A DNA stretch of 64,000 bases from Neptunicoccus cionae (GCF_002860325.1 NZ_PKOJ01000008.1:62001-126000), one strand, 5' to 3'. Positions 18,467 to 28,157 are shown, numbered from the stretch's first letter. Program-made: numbers and translations. Notes: a model not told the origin generated them from the sequence alone.

Positions 18467-19402
18467 TCAAGCTGTTTCGGACTGTTTTTCCAGAAATGCG
18501 CGCATCCGGTTGCGGGCGTATTCCTGCTTTTCCGCTTCGGTTTCGCGGGCCACGTAAACGCGGACCATCTGTTCTGCGATGAAGTACCGGACCACGCGCT
18601 TTTGCCGCAAGGCAACACCAGCAGCCTTCAGGAACATTCGCGCCTCTTTGGCTGGCAAACCGTGAAACAGTTCCTGCCCGTCCGGGGGCGTGAAGAAATC
18701 CTTCATTACCAGAAAACGGGCCGCCATGCGCATCAAGGGAAGCCAGCGCTCTTTGTTGATATCAATAGCATAAAGGCCGCCGTTCCAGATTTTCAGGTTA
18801 ACCAGCGTCATGTCATCATGGCCACTCGTATAGATTACCGGCTTGGCCTCGATACTTTCTGCCAGCGCTTCCATTTCTGCCAGCATGGCCTCCAGAAGGG
18901 AACGCTCCTCGCCGCTCAGGGTTTCGTTATCCGAAACATCAAGACGCGCCACAAGATGGGCGGCCTTCAAAGGCTTTTCCTTTTTCCGCAGGTCAGCACA
19001 GGCTTTCAGCCAGCCGGCGACCTGCAAGACGATGGCCTCGCGTTCCGGCGCGTCCGCTTCGTTGTAAAGGTGGCGTACAGTTTCACCGTCAACCCACTTC
19101 AGGATCACAACCCCCAGATCAGGCACTGTATCAATGCATCCGTTCACGAAATACGGGGCCGGCAGGTTCTTTTCCAGAAACTGCAACTCTGTGCAGGCCC
19201 GTTTTGCGCGGCCAACTGCATTTTCCTGCGGATATTGTTTGTAGACGACTCGCTGACCTTTATAGGCGCCAGTAGCAACAACAGATCGGTCTTCGATCTT
19301 TCTGACCCGCACCCCCCTCACCGCGAACAGGCCCAGTCTGGAACAGAGCTGCCACCGCAACTTTAGTGTAAGCGCAAGTTTCTTGAGCCGCGTTGCTATC
19401 AT
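18467..19402 (-). CDS. APH/lipopolysaccharide-kinase-like protein
   Basis: This 311-residue protein has a protein-kinase-like fold. A candidate lysine lies in VVYKQYP (K55), a catalytic-loop-like segment is SGHDDMTLVNLKI (H195, D197, N202), and a metal-binding aspartate follows in YAIDINKE (D214). The pattern matches aminoglycoside phosphotransferase and LPS core kinase relatives rather than Ser/Thr kinases. The inferred role is phosphorylation of a cell-surface sugar. The C-terminal 60 residues are rich in basic helices. The sulfotransferase-like gene lies 113 bases downstream. Confidence 0.62.
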   Translation of the reverse strand: MIATRLKKLALTLKLRWQLCSRLGLFAVRGVRVRKIEDRSVVATGAYKGQRVVYKQYPQENAVGRAKRACTELQFLEKNLPAPYFVNGCIDTVPDLGVVILKWVDGETVRHLYNEADAPEREAIVLQVAGWLKACADLRKKEKPLKAAHLVARLDVSDNETLSGEERSLLEAMLAEMEALAESIEAKPVIYTSGHDDMTLVNLKIWNGGLYAIDINKERWLPLMRMAARFLVMKDFFTPPDGQELFHGLPAKEARMFLKAAGVALRQKRVVRYFIAEQMVRVYVARETEAEKQEYARNRMRAFLEKQSETA

Positions 19403-19466
19403 ACAATCCCCCCTATTTGGCGTTTTTCCAAGCCAAGAGAAGACTATGCACGAATTTTAGGCAAAT

Positions 19467-19543
19467 TGGTAGGCCCGGTAGGACTCGAACCTACGACCAA
19501 AGCGTTATGAGCGCTCTGCTCTAACCAACTGAGCTACAGGCCC
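19467..19543 (-). tRNA. tRNA with CAT anticodon (Met, or Ile2 after lysidine modification)
   Basis: A full 77-base cloverleaf reads on the reverse strand: acceptor GGGCCTG/CGGGCCT, D arm GCTC/GAGC, anticodon stem GAGCG/CGCTT around the loop CTCATAA, T arm GTAGG-TTCGAGT-CCTAC, encoded CCA. The anticodon CAT fits elongator Met or the tRNA-Ile2 whose C34 is changed to lysidine by TilS. The variable loop (TGGTC) resembles that of Ile2, so I lean to Ile2, but the sequence alone does not settle it. Confidence 0.92.
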
Positions 19544-19596
19544 CCGTAAGGGTGGGCAAAGCGATACCCAAGGGCTGCGTCAGGGTCAAGCATCTT

Positions 19597-20496
19597 TCAG
19601 GCGCCTTTCCGGTACAATTGCTGCTCCCGGAAGATCACGTACAACCCAGCCCCGATGGTGATGCAGATTCCAAGACTGGCCAGCGGGTTGGGAAAGTCCT
19701 TAAAGATCAGATAGCCCACAATCGTCGCCATTGGGATCTCAAGATACTGCATGGGTGCAAGCGTGGCGGATGGCGCAAACCTTAACGACCATGTCATCAG
19801 CAGATGGGCCACGGTACCGAGCACACCAATCGCGACCAGAAGTCCCCATTCATAGTTGTTTGGGCTGATCACAGCGAACATGTTCAGTTCGCTCCCCGAG
19901 AAAGCCAGAAGAACCCCCAGCAATAGAACAGTGGCAATCACGCCGGATTGTGCTTGCAGGTTCATGGCGTCCACGTCTTTGGCAACCTGCCGCGTTACCA
20001 GAACAAACAAAGCAAAATTTACTGCAACCCCTAAAGGCAGCAAGGCCGGCCAGCCCACTGCGGCGAAACTTGGCTGGATCACCAGCAACGTCCCCAAGAA
20101 ACCGACGAAGCAAGCCGCCAGCCGGTGAGGGCCAACTTCTTCGTTCAATACAAATTTCCCCAAAAGTAGCATGATAAAAGGCATTACGAATGCAATCGCA
20201 ATGGCATCAGCCAGTGGCAGATACCGCAGGGATGTAAACATCGCACCGATCCCCAAAATATGCAGAATCGTGCGCAACACCATCAACCAGAAGAACCGTC
20301 TCGGTAGTCTTACCGGCATTCGGGTAAACCAGATTATCGGCCAGAGCAGCACTGCCTGCGCAACAAATCGTACCAGTAGCAGTTGTACGAGAGGCACCGA
20401 ATCCCCGAGAATCTTTGCAATCGAATCCCCGACAGGGGCCAGAATGCAAAAGCCGGTCATGAAGGCTATGCCAAGGAGGGGGCGATCTTGAGTCAT
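19597..20496 (-). CDS. EamA-family (DMT) transporter
   Basis: The 299-residue protein has about ten hydrophobic segments in two EamA repeats (about 1-135 and 150-290), typical of drug/metabolite transporters. Features include [22 protein letters not shown] at the N-terminus and [20 protein letters not shown] in the second repeat. The substrate cannot be read from the sequence. It is divergent from purM, with 94 bases between the starts. Confidence 0.85.
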   Translation of the reverse strand: MTQDRPLLGIAFMTGFCILAPVGDSIAKILGDSVPLVQLLLVRFVAQAVLLWPIIWFTRMPVRLPRRFFWLMVLRTILHILGIGAMFTSLRYLPLADAIAIAFVMPFIMLLLGKFVLNEEVGPHRLAACFVGFLGTLLVIQPSFAAVGWPALLPLGVAVNFALFVLVTRQVAKDVDAMNLQAQSGVIATVLLLGVLLAFSGSELNMFAVISPNNYEWGLLVAIGVLGTVAHLLMTWSLRFAPSATLAPMQYLEIPMATIVGYLIFKDFPNPLASLGICITIGAGLYVIFREQQLYRKGA

Positions 20497-20590
20497 GGCG
20501 GCACTCTATTCCAGTCCCGCCGCGGCGCAATGGCTGTTTTCAACCAAGCGCCCTTACGTTACAGGGATGCAAGAGATTCTGGAGGCCCAC

Positions 20591-21634
20591 ATGAACGATC
20601 GCAAGAACAGCCTGACCTATGCCGATGCCGGTGTGGATATTGATGCCGGTAACGCACTGGTAGATCGCATCAAACCCGCTGCAAGCAGCACCAAACGCCC
20701 CGGCGTTATGGACGGGCTTGGCGGCTTTGGCGCGATGTTCGACCTGAAAGCTGCGGGATTCAACGATCCGGTTCTGGTCAGCGCGACAGACGGGGTTGGC
20801 ACCAAGTTACGCATCGCGATTGATACAGGCCATGTTGGCACGGTCGGCATTGATCTGGTGGCTATGTGCGTCAATGATCTTATCTGTCAGGGTGCTGTTC
20901 CCCTGTTCTTCCTTGATTACTTCGCCACCGGAAAACTGGATGTAGACAGTGCTGCCAAAGTGATCGAGGGCATCGCCGAGGGCTGCCGTCAGGCCAACAC
21001 TGCGCTGGTGGGCGGGGAAACTGCCGAAATGCCCGGCATGTATGAAGCGGATGATTTCGATCTGGCCGGTTTCTCGGTCGGCGCGATGGAACGAGGCGCA
21101 ATGCTGCCCGCAAATGTCTCCGAAGGTGATGTGCTGATCGGAATGCCGTCAAGCGGGGTTCACTCCAACGGGTATTCACTGGTGCGCAAGATCGTTGAAA
21201 ACTCCGGCCTTGGCTGGGATGCACCCTGCCCCTTCGGAGAAGGCACTTTGGGTGAAGCCCTGCTGGAACCAACCAAAATCTATGTCCGCCCTGCGGTAGC
21301 CGCGCTGGAAACCGGCGGGCTGCACGGTCTGGCCCACGTTACAGGCGGCGGTCTGACAGAAAACCTGCCCCGCGCCCTGCCGGAAGGTCTGGGGGCTGAA
21401 ATCGACCTTGATGCATGGACCCGCCTGCCCGTCTTTGACTGGCTGATCAAGGGCGCCGGTCTGGATCAGGCCGAAGCCCTGAAAACCTTCAACTGCGGTC
21501 TGGGCATGATTGCCATCGCCGCTGCGGATCAGGCGCAGGACGTTCTGGATGCACTGAAAGGTGAAGGCGTCGAGGCGATGACCATCGGTAAGGTAGTTGC
21601 TGGCAGTGGGGTCTCCTACTCCGGTTCGCTCTGA
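20591..21634 (+). CDS. purM: Phosphoribosylformylglycinamidine cyclo-ligase (AIR synthetase)
   Basis: PurM closes the imidazole ring in purine synthesis, using ATP. With the start at 20591 (GGAGG 5 bases upstream) it has 347 residues. Family motifs are [14 protein letters not shown] at 8-21, [14 protein letters not shown] near 62-75, [14 protein letters not shown] near 137-150, and [16 protein letters not shown] near 245-260. An in-frame extension to 20495 would overlap the divergent transporter gene and is not favoured. It overlaps purN in TGATG. Confidence 0.95.
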   Translation: MNDRKNSLTYADAGVDIDAGNALVDRIKPAASSTKRPGVMDGLGGFGAMFDLKAAGFNDPVLVSATDGVGTKLRIAIDTGHVGTVGIDLVAMCVNDLICQGAVPLFFLDYFATGKLDVDSAAKVIEGIAEGCRQANTALVGGETAEMPGMYEADDFDLAGFSVGAMERGAMLPANVSEGDVLIGMPSSGVHSNGYSLVRKIVENSGLGWDAPCPFGEGTLGEALLEPTKIYVRPAVAALETGGLHGLAHVTGGGLTENLPRALPEGLGAEIDLDAWTRLPVFDWLIKGAGLDQAEALKTFNCGLGMIAIAAADQAQDVLDALKGEGVEAMTIGKVVAGSGVSYSGSL

Positions 21635-22206
21635 TGAAGCGGGTTGCCATTTTCATCTCGGGCGGCGGCTCCAACATGCTGTCGCTCTTGGATGCGATGG
21701 AAGATCCGTCTTTCGGGGCACAACCTGTTCTGGTACTGGCCAATTCCGCGAAAGCCGGTGGTCTGGCCAAAGCAGCCGCGCGCGGTGTTCCCACCGCCGC
21801 CGTAGATCACCGCGATTACAGTGACCGCGCCGGTTTTGAAGCTGAAATCTCCAAGGTTCTGGACGCATACAAACCGGACGTTATCTGTCTGGCAGGGTTC
21901 ATGCGGGTTCTGACCCCCGAGTTTACCGCGCAATGGGAAAACCGGATGTTGAACATCCATCCTTCCCTGCTACCGAAATACAAAGGGCTGCACACCCACC
22001 AGCGCGCCCTTGATGCAGGCGATACAGAAGGCGGCTGTTCTGTGCATCTGGTCACAGCCGCGCTGGACGATGGCCCGATTCTGGGACAGGCAAGCGTCCC
22101 GATCCTTGACGGTGATACAGCCAGTGATCTCGCAGCGCGCGTTCTTGTGGAAGAGCACAAGCTCTATCCCGCCGCCCTGCGCAAATTAATTGGCGAGCTC
22201 GAATGA
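21634..22206 (+). CDS. purN: Phosphoribosylglycinamide formyltransferase
   Basis: PurN transfers a formyl group from 10-formyl-tetrahydrofolate to GAR. The 190-residue protein shows VAIFISGGGSNMLSL at the N-terminus (GAR phosphate loop), CLAGFMRVL near residue 88, and the catalytic NIHPSLLPKYKG (Asn-His) near 107-118, with D in LDDGPILGQ. It starts within the purM stop, so translation is probably coupled. No intrinsic terminator follows; the next 317 bases hold inverted repeats. Confidence 0.96.
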   Translation: MKRVAIFISGGGSNMLSLLDAMEDPSFGAQPVLVLANSAKAGGLAKAAARGVPTAAVDHRDYSDRAGFEAEISKVLDAYKPDVICLAGFMRVLTPEFTAQWENRMLNIHPSLLPKYKGLHTHQRALDAGDTEGGCSVHLVTAALDDGPILGQASVPILDGDTASDLAARVLVEEHKLYPAALRKLIGELE

Positions 22207-22523
22207 GAACTCCGCCAGTTTGGGACCACTGTGGAAACAGTGAATCACGTTACGCCGCAGACTGTTTCCACATGCGAAATACTCCGGATTCGCCGTTCCG
22301 AGAATGTGCAAGAATTATGACAATGCTCGGACATTCCCACCACAATCCGCACAACCCTAAGGCGACCTGACGCAAGCATTAAAATATTCGTTAAAAAACA
22401 AAATCTTAAAAAGTTACTAAACAATGTAATTAATAATCATCAGCCACACCTATTCCCTTTTCTGACCGCATTTGCCCGCCAAATTAGGGGCAGCCAAAAC
22501 ATTAGCCAGAAGGGAAGTTCGAC
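22207..22523. other. 317-base gap with nested inverted repeats and an A+T-rich promoter region
   Basis: No gene is seen. At 22227-22242 CACTGT-GGAA-ACAGTG forms one hairpin. Overlapping it, GTGGAAACAGT at 22231-22241 pairs perfectly with ACTGTTTCCAC at 22261-22271. The two pairings exclude each other. From about 22375 to 22440 the sequence is very rich in A+T, unlike the flanks, and probably contains the promoter or an UP-like region for the TadE-like gene that starts at 22524. Confidence 0.6.
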
Positions 22524-22928
22524 ATGCGTTCAAGCTTTTCCAAATTGATAAGAAGAACCCGTCACAACGAAGACGGCGGGGTAAGCGTAGAATTCATGCT
22601 CTGGGTTCCGGTCTTTGTTGCCCTGATGACAGGGGCTGTCGATGTGGGCACAATTTTTGCATATAAAACAAACTACTGGGGTGTAGCACGGGATACCGCC
22701 CGACAAGTTGCCCGCCATGCCATGACAGAAAGCGAGGCCGAGGCCTACGCGAAGAAGATGGCCACCTATTCCGGTGTCGAACCTGAAACCGAAGTGGAAA
22801 TTACTTCAAATGACGTGACTGTGCGCTTGTTTGGCCAGGCTGACACCATCGCATCATTCGGCATTTTCAAAATCCTTCAGGGAACTGAAATTTCCGCCGT
22901 AGTGACCTATGCGCTCGAACCTATTTAA
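22524..22928 (+). CDS. TadE-like pseudopilin/pilus assembly protein
   Basis: The 134-residue protein has a basic N-terminus, then EDGGVSVEFMLWVPVFVAL (about residues 19-37), the Tad-type prepilin-like membrane helix with its conserved glutamate. A short extracytoplasmic domain follows. TadE-like proteins are minor pseudopilins of Flp/Tad pili, but no other tad/cpa/rcp genes lie near. AGAAGGGAAG precedes the ATG. It is followed within 10 bases by a TadG-like gene, so the pair is cotranscribed. Confidence 0.75.
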   Translation: MRSSFSKLIRRTRHNEDGGVSVEFMLWVPVFVALMTGAVDVGTIFAYKTNYWGVARDTARQVARHAMTESEAEAYAKKMATYSGVEPETEVEITSNDVTVRLFGQADTIASFGIFKILQGTEISAVVTYALEPI

Positions 22929-22938
22929 GGAGAGACCC

Positions 22939-24456
22939 ATGCCTTATCTGAAAAACCAGATTTCCGATTTCCTTTGCGATGAAGACGGCGGCGCGACCGG
23001 CTGGAACCTTGCATGGTTCGCCGTTCTGGCTGCCGGAAGCGGCTTTGCTATCGACGTAAGCAACGCCCGCAACGCCAAGGAACACCTGACCGTCACTGCG
23101 GAAGCGGCTTCTCATGCGGGGCTGGTCGCGCTGATGAATACCGGCTCCGAAGGGGATGCGCGGGCTGCGGCGATTGCATCGGTCCAGCAGAACTATCCCA
23201 GCGACGTCTTCGGCCCTGTAATTGCGAACTCCGCCTCTGATATTGTGGTAGCCAACTACAATGCCAAAGATTCCACCTGGAGCGACTCCGGCATGGCAAA
23301 TGCGGTCGGTGTTACGCTAAGGCGCGATGAATCCACCAAAAACGGTGTTTCGACCTTCCTGCTGAACTGGGTCGGGCTGGAGGAATGGACCTTCTCCGCT
23401 TCTGCCGCCACTGCTATGGCGGGCACCCAGCGGTGCAGCAATACCGAAGGGCTGTTTGCACAAGGCAACATCCAGTTGCGGTCCCATAACGGGTTCGGAG
23501 AAGGCGTCTGCCTGCACAGCAACGATTATGTGACGATGTCAAACCACAATGTGTTTGACGATGGCGCCTATGTCACCATGCCCGACCTTACCCTTTGTGC
23601 GAAATGCGACGATAACGACAAAAATCCCGGAATCGTTGAGGCGGCTTACGAAACCAAATACATCATGCCTGATATTGCGGACTGGATCGAACGGACGGAA
23701 CTGTCATTTCTTGACTCCGGCGACAGCTCTATCAAGGAGGCATTCTTCGAAGGACGCGCCTTGGACAGGGATCTCTCATCGCTCAGCGAACTGGATTACG
23801 AAACCACTTATCTGGAACGTGGATCTGTTGTCGAAATCTCCGCAACGGAGTTTTCCCTGATGGAAGATATACCCGAGGGCCTGACCTATAGCGTAAGTTG
23901 CGCAGTACCTGCCACGGCAAGTACCAGCAACGGGAACGGAAATGGTAATGGCAACGGTAACGGCAATGGCAATGGCAACGGAAAAAACAAGAACAGTGCG
24001 GATGGCGAAGTTGAATCGGTTTCGTCACTCGACTTCTCCAATGCGCCCTTGAAGGATCTGGCGGTCATCACAGATTGCCCGATAAACTTCAGCAGTGAAG
24101 CCGACCTGCTAGGGACCCTTATCCTGTCGACCAGCGATAGTGGCATCTCCGGATCTTCCGGCACCACAATCGGCGCGTCGAATTATTCCTGTGACCCGCT
24201 TGACCGTGTGACAGTGATGACCAATGCCGATGTGCATATGGCTGCAAAGTTTCTGGCCACCAATCTGACGCTGGTTATTGACGGTGCCATCCACCTTGCT
24301 TCGGGCGGGTCGGGTAATTCGGATCACTACGGTGTAGGGATTCACACCTCTGGCGATGTAGATATCACAACCCATCACAACTATTATAGCTGCGGCAATT
24401 CCAGTTCTGAAGTCGCACCGGTCATGGGCGTGATCCGCCATGTCACAGCCGACTGA
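22939..24456 (+). CDS. TadG-like pilus-associated protein with Asn-Gly repeat
   Basis: With the start at 22939 (AAGGAGA 5 bases upstream) the protein has 505 residues. Residues 12-40 contain EDGGATGWNLAWFAVLAAG, the TadE/TadG-type membrane helix. The large exported part has paired cysteines (for example LCAKCDDNDKNPG near residue 225), a tract of nine Asn-Gly repeats near 331-348, and a Ser/Thr/Gly-rich C-terminal third with scattered cysteines. No von Willebrand A domain of the classical TadG type is evident. It probably acts at the cell surface together with the TadE-like protein; its partner machinery is elsewhere or absent. Confidence 0.68.
   Translation: MPYLKNQISDFLCDEDGGATGWNLAWFAVLAAGSGFAIDVSNARNAKEHLTVTAEAASHAGLVALMNTGSEGDARAAAIASVQQNYPSDVFGPVIANSASDIVVANYNAKDSTWSDSGMANAVGVTLRRDESTKNGVSTFLLNWVGLEEWTFSASAATAMAGTQRCSNTEGLFAQGNIQLRSHNGFGEGVCLHSNDYVTMSNHNVFDDGAYVTMPDLTLCAKCDDNDKNPGIVEAAYETKYIMPDIADWIERTELSFLDSGDSSIKEAFFEGRALDRDLSSLSELDYETTYLERGSVVEISATEFSLMEDIPEGLTYSVSCAVPATASTSNGNGNGNGNGNGNGNGNGKNKNSADGEVESVSSLDFSNAPLKDLAVITDCPINFSSEADLLGTLILSTSDSGISGSSGTTIGASNYSCDPLDRVTVMTNADVHMAAKFLATNLTLVIDGAIHLASGGSGNSDHYGVGIHTSGDVDITTHHNYYSCGNSSSEVAPVMGVIRHVTAD
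23929..23982 (+). repeat. Hexanucleotide repeat coding for nine Asn-Gly units
   Basis: Nine consecutive six-base units of the form AAY-GGN encode (Asn-Gly)9 inside the TadG-like gene. Copy changes would keep the reading frame, so the linker length could vary between strains without loss of the protein. Confidence 0.9.
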
Positions 24457-24485
24457 GAGAACCCGTTAGCGTAACAGCACAAAAA

Positions 24486-24505
24486 AAGGGCCCTTGAGGG
24501 CCCTT
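24486..24505. terminator. Bidirectional terminator between tadG-like gene and ndk
   Basis: AAGGGCCC at 24486-24493 pairs with GGGCCCTT at 24498-24505 around TTGA. An A run precedes it (24481-24487) and Ts follow, so it can stop transcription from both convergent genes. Confidence 0.88.
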
Positions 24506-24550
24506 TTCCTTTGGGGCGGGATGATCCCGCCCGCCGATCAAAATGCCGGC

Positions 24551-24973
24551 TTAGCCAACCAGTTCCAGACCGGAGAAGAAATACGCGATTTCTTCAGCGG
24601 CTGTTTCAGGGGCATCGGACCCGTGGATGGAGTTTTCACCCAAGGACAGAGCGAAAGTTTTGCGGATTGTACCTTCGTCAGCATCGGCAGGGTTTGTTGC
24701 GCCCATGATTTCACGGTTGCGCAGGATGGCGTTTTCACCTTCCAGAACCTGAACAACGATCGGCTCGGAAACCATGAATTCGCACAATTCGTCGTAGAAA
24801 GGACGCTCTTTGTGGACAGCGTAAAACGCCTGAGCCTGAGCCAGTGTCAGTTGAATGCGCTTTTGCGCGATGATGCGCAGGCCGCCGTCTTCCAGCATGG
24901 CACAGATTTTGCCTGTCAGGTTGCGTTTTGTTGCGTCTGGTTTGACGATGGAGAAAGTACGTTCGAGAGCCAT
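24551..24973 (-). CDS. ndk: Nucleoside diphosphate kinase
   Basis: Ndk moves the gamma-phosphate between nucleoside triphosphates and diphosphates through a phosphohistidine. The 140-residue protein begins [17 protein letters not shown] and carries the catalytic histidine in [13 protein letters not shown] (about residues 114-126). I chose the ATG at 24973, with AAAGGACA upstream; longer in-frame starts add residues not found in the family. It is divergent from the ABC-F gene. Confidence 0.97.
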   Translation of the reverse strand: MALERTFSIVKPDATKRNLTGKICAMLEDGGLRIIAQKRIQLTLAQAQAFYAVHKERPFYDELCEFMVSEPIVVQVLEGENAILRNREIMGATNPADADEGTIRKTFALSLGENSIHGSDAPETAAEEIAYFFSGLELVG

Positions 24974-25088
24974 TTTGACTGTCCTTTGGGTTGGTGAATT
25001 TGGCGGTGCGATAGCATGGAACATCCTTATTGGAAAGCACCCATTCAGCCCCTGTTGACAGTATCGGGCCACTGGGGCATTGCGAGGC

Positions 25089-26963
25089 ATGCTAAAGCTG
25101 ACAGATATATCCTATTCGATTTCGGGCCGTCCTTTATTTGATGGTGCTTCCGCAACGATTCCGACCGGCCACAAGGTGGGCTTTGTCGGACGCAACGGGA
25201 CGGGCAAGACGACGCTGTTCCACCTGATCACCGGCAAACTGGCGATGGACGGGGGGACCGTTGAAATTCCCCGCGGAGCCCGTATCGGCGGCGTCGCACA
25301 GGAAGCGCCCGCCAGTGACGACAGCCTGCTTGATACGGTCCTGATGGCCGATACGGAACGGGCCGCCCTGCTGGAGGAAGCCGAGACCACCGATGATCCG
25401 GTACGCATTGCCGAGGTCCATGCGCGGCTGGGCGATATTGACGCCTATTCCGCCGAGGCCCGCGCCGCTGCCATTCTGCACGGTCTGGGATTTGACAAAG
25501 AGGCCCAAGCCCGCCCCTGCGCCGATTTTTCCGGTGGCTGGCGGATGCGCGTTGCGCTCGCGGCGGTGCTTTTCTCTGAACCCGATGTGCTTTTGCTGGA
25601 TGAACCGACCAACTATCTGGATCTTGAAGGCACGCTCTGGCTTGAAGGGTATTTGGCGAAATACCCCCATACGGTGCTGGTGATCTCTCACGACCGCCAG
25701 TTGCTGAACCGCTCGGTCAATTCGATCCTGCACCTGATGGATCAGAAACTGACGCTCTATCAGGGAAATTACGACACGTTCGATGCGGTGCGTCGTGCAA
25801 AACTGGCGGAACTGGCGGCAGCGGCCAAGAAACAGGCGGCAGAACGTGCCCATATGCAAAGTTTTGTAGACCGTTTCCGCGCCAAGGCATCCAAAGCAAA
25901 ACAGGCCCAGTCCCGTCTGAAAATGCTGGAGCGGATGGAACCCATTGCGGCCGCCACGGAAAACAACGTGGCCTCGTTCAACTTCCCCTCTCCCGAACAG
26001 CTTTCGCCACCGATCATGAAACTGGACGGAGTGGACGTGGGCTATGACGATGTCACGATCCTGCGCAACCTGAACCTGCGGATTGATCAGGACGACCGGA
26101 TCGCGCTGCTCGGGGCGAACGGTCAGGGTAAATCCACCCTGTCCAAACTGTTTGCCAACCGGCTGGTGCCCCAAAAAGGAGAGGTGATCGCCTCTTCCAA
26201 ACTGCGCATCGGTTATTTTGCCCAGCATCAGGTGGACGAATTGCATCTGGACGAAACCCCGCTGCAACATCTGGCCCGCGAACGTCCCGAAATGCCACCT
26301 GCCAAGCTGCGCTCGCGGCTGGCACAGGGGGGCGTCGGGCCGGAACAGGCCGAAACGCTGGTGGGCAAACTGTCCGGTGGCCAGAAAGCGCGGCTGTCGA
26401 TGCTGCTGGCCACACTTGATGCGCCCCATCTGGTGATACTTGACGAGCCGACAAACCACCTTGATATCGAAAGCCGCGAGGCACTGGTGCGCGCCTTGAT
26501 GGATTATGACGGTGCGGTGATCCTTGTCAGCCACGACCCCCATCTGGTGGGCATGGTGGCGGATCGTCTGTGGCTGGTGAAAGATGGCAGCGTCAAACCC
26601 TTCAATGAGGATCTGGATGCCTATCAGAAACTGCTGCTGAGCGAGCGGGGCGGCGGCGGTGTTGCTGCGGCACCTGAAAAGAAGAAACCCCGCGAGAAAC
26701 GCAAGCCTGCTGCCGAGCAGCGCAAGGCGATTGCGCCCTTGCAGGCGGAAGTGTCCAAATGCGAAGCCCGTGTCGCCAAGCTGGAAGAGTTGAAAGCCAA
26801 AATTGAGGACCGGCTGGCCGACCCCGATCTATACACCCCTGTTTACCGCGACAAACTGATGTTATTACAGGGCAAAGCCCGCGAAATTAATGACGGTCTG
26901 AAGCGGGCCGAAGAACTGTGGATGGCCGCGTCCGAAGAACTGGAGCTTGCAAAGAGCCAATGA
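25089..26963 (+). CDS. ABC-F family ATPase (Uup-like)
   Basis: The 624-residue protein has two fused ABC ATPase domains and no membrane segment, the ABC-F layout that acts on ribosomes. Walker A motifs are GRNGTGKTT (residues 34-42) and GANGQGKST (near 341), signatures FSGGWRMRV and LSGGQKARL, and Walker B strands [11 protein letters not shown] and [11 protein letters not shown]. The C-terminal 90 residues form a charged coiled coil, as in Uup. The start is uncertain: a TTG at 25080 is in frame, but the ATG at 25089 ([10 protein letters not shown]) fits the family better. The stop overlaps the marC start (ATGA). Confidence 0.9.
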   Translation: MLKLTDISYSISGRPLFDGASATIPTGHKVGFVGRNGTGKTTLFHLITGKLAMDGGTVEIPRGARIGGVAQEAPASDDSLLDTVLMADTERAALLEEAETTDDPVRIAEVHARLGDIDAYSAEARAAAILHGLGFDKEAQARPCADFSGGWRMRVALAAVLFSEPDVLLLDEPTNYLDLEGTLWLEGYLAKYPHTVLVISHDRQLLNRSVNSILHLMDQKLTLYQGNYDTFDAVRRAKLAELAAAAKKQAAERAHMQSFVDRFRAKASKAKQAQSRLKMLERMEPIAAATENNVASFNFPSPEQLSPPIMKLDGVDVGYDDVTILRNLNLRIDQDDRIALLGANGQGKSTLSKLFANRLVPQKGEVIASSKLRIGYFAQHQVDELHLDETPLQHLARERPEMPPAKLRSRLAQGGVGPEQAETLVGKLSGGQKARLSMLLATLDAPHLVILDEPTNHLDIESREALVRALMDYDGAVILVSHDPHLVGMVADRLWLVKDGSVKPFNEDLDAYQKLLLSERGGGGVAAAPEKKKPREKRKPAAEQRKAIAPLQAEVSKCEARVAKLEELKAKIEDRLADPDLYTPVYRDKLMLLQGKAREINDGLKRAEELWMAASEELELAKSQ

Positions 26964-27577
26964 CGTTTGATCTGTTTGTCACTGCTTTCGTTACGATTTT
27001 CCTCGTTATCGACCCGATCGGCCTGCTGCCGTTCTACATCGCGCTGACAAGCGAGCATACGAAAACCGAACGCCGTGGCATTGCCCTGCGCTCTACCGGA
27101 ATTTCGCTGTTTGTGCTGTTGCTGTTCGCCTTTGCCGGTGATCAGATCCTGCAAGGGATTGGCATCGGCATGCCTGCGTTCCGCATCGCGGGGGGTGTTT
27201 TGCTGTTTATGACAGCGGTGGACATGTTGTTTGAGAAACGCGCAGAGCGGCGGGGCAACCAGACCGAAGCCTCTGACCGGCCCGATCCTTCGGTCTTTCC
27301 GCTGGCCACACCGCTGATTGCGGGGCCGGGTTCCATCGCGGCGGTGATCCTGCTGGCGGGGGGCGGGACCGACCGCGTGCAGGCACTGTCGATCACCCTT
27401 GGCGCGTTGTTTCTGGTACTGGCCCTTGTTCTGGCGCTGTTCTTTCTGGCGGGCCCTGTCGAACGCCTGCTTGGCAAAGTCGGCATCAACGTGGTGACGC
27501 GGCTGCTGGGCATGTTACTGGCAGCGCTGGCGGTGCAATTCGTTGTGGACGGCATGCACGGATTGGGCGTGATATGA
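26960..27577 (+). CDS. marC: MarC-family integral membrane protein
   Basis: The 205-residue protein has about six transmembrane helices and the MarC signature, IDPIGLLPFYIAL near residue 16 and PLATPLIAGPGSIAAVILL near 125-143. MarC proteins are of unclear function; the early link to multidrug resistance was not upheld, to my knowledge. The start overlaps the ABC-F stop, and the end overlaps the next start, so the three genes are translationally linked. Confidence 0.88.
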   Translation: MTFDLFVTAFVTIFLVIDPIGLLPFYIALTSEHTKTERRGIALRSTGISLFVLLLFAFAGDQILQGIGIGMPAFRIAGGVLLFMTAVDMLFEKRAERRGNQTEASDRPDPSVFPLATPLIAGPGSIAAVILLAGGGTDRVQALSITLGALFLVLALVLALFFLAGPVERLLGKVGINVVTRLLGMLLAALAVQFVVDGMHGLGVI

Positions 27578-28152
27578 GCGGTGACGAGAAGGCCTATTTC
27601 TTCTATCTGACCTTGCTGTTGCTGTTTATTGGCAGCGGTTTCCTGTTCGGCTACCGCCAGAAGCTGGGCAAAAGCCTGCAACAAGCCGCGATCTGGGGAC
27701 TGATTTTTGTTGGCGTGATCATCGCCTACGGGTTTTCGGACACGTTGAAACAGCAGATTATGCCATCCCGTGCAACGATGAGCAGTGACGGCTATGTCGT
27801 GCAGCGCGCACGGGACGGACACTTCTACCTTGCGCTGGAAGTGAACGGAAAAACCGTTCCATTTGTGGTAGATACAGGCGCGACTTCAATCGTTCTGAGC
27901 CGTCAGGACGCGATCAAAGTCGGTATTGACCCGGACAGTCTCAGCTATTTGGGGCGGGCAAACACCGCAAATGGCGTGGTCGAAACAGCCTCCACTGTAC
28001 TTGACCGCGTCGCGCTCGGGGATCTGGTAGATTATGATGTTCGGGCCTCGGTTAATGGCGGAGAAATGAACGGGTCACTTCTGGGAATGACCTACCTCAA
28101 CCGGTTTTCAGAGATCTCCATGCGCGGGGACAAATTGATCCTGCGGCCTTGA
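27574..28152 (+). CDS. Membrane-anchored retropepsin-like aspartic protease (TIGR02281 type)
   Basis: The 192-residue protein has two hydrophobic helices (about 8-26 and 37-54) and a single clan AA protease domain. The catalytic motif DTGATSIVLS starts at D100, and LLGMTYLNRF forms the second conserved block near the C-terminus. Such one-domain proteases act as dimers; the domain is predicted to face the periplasm. The physiological substrate is unknown. The start overlaps the marC stop by 4 bases. Confidence 0.85.
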   Translation: MSGDEKAYFFYLTLLLLFIGSGFLFGYRQKLGKSLQQAAIWGLIFVGVIIAYGFSDTLKQQIMPSRATMSSDGYVVQRARDGHFYLALEVNGKTVPFVVDTGATSIVLSRQDAIKVGIDPDSLSYLGRANTANGVVETASTVLDRVALGDLVDYDVRASVNGGEMNGSLLGMTYLNRFSEISMRGDKLILRP

Positions 28153-28157
28153 GTCAT

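Noticed and set aside
25134-26543. A 469-codon reverse-strand frame opposite the ABC-F gene.
   Set aside because: The forward strand carries two full ABC domains; the reverse translation is rich in His/Gln/Arg without a recognisable domain.
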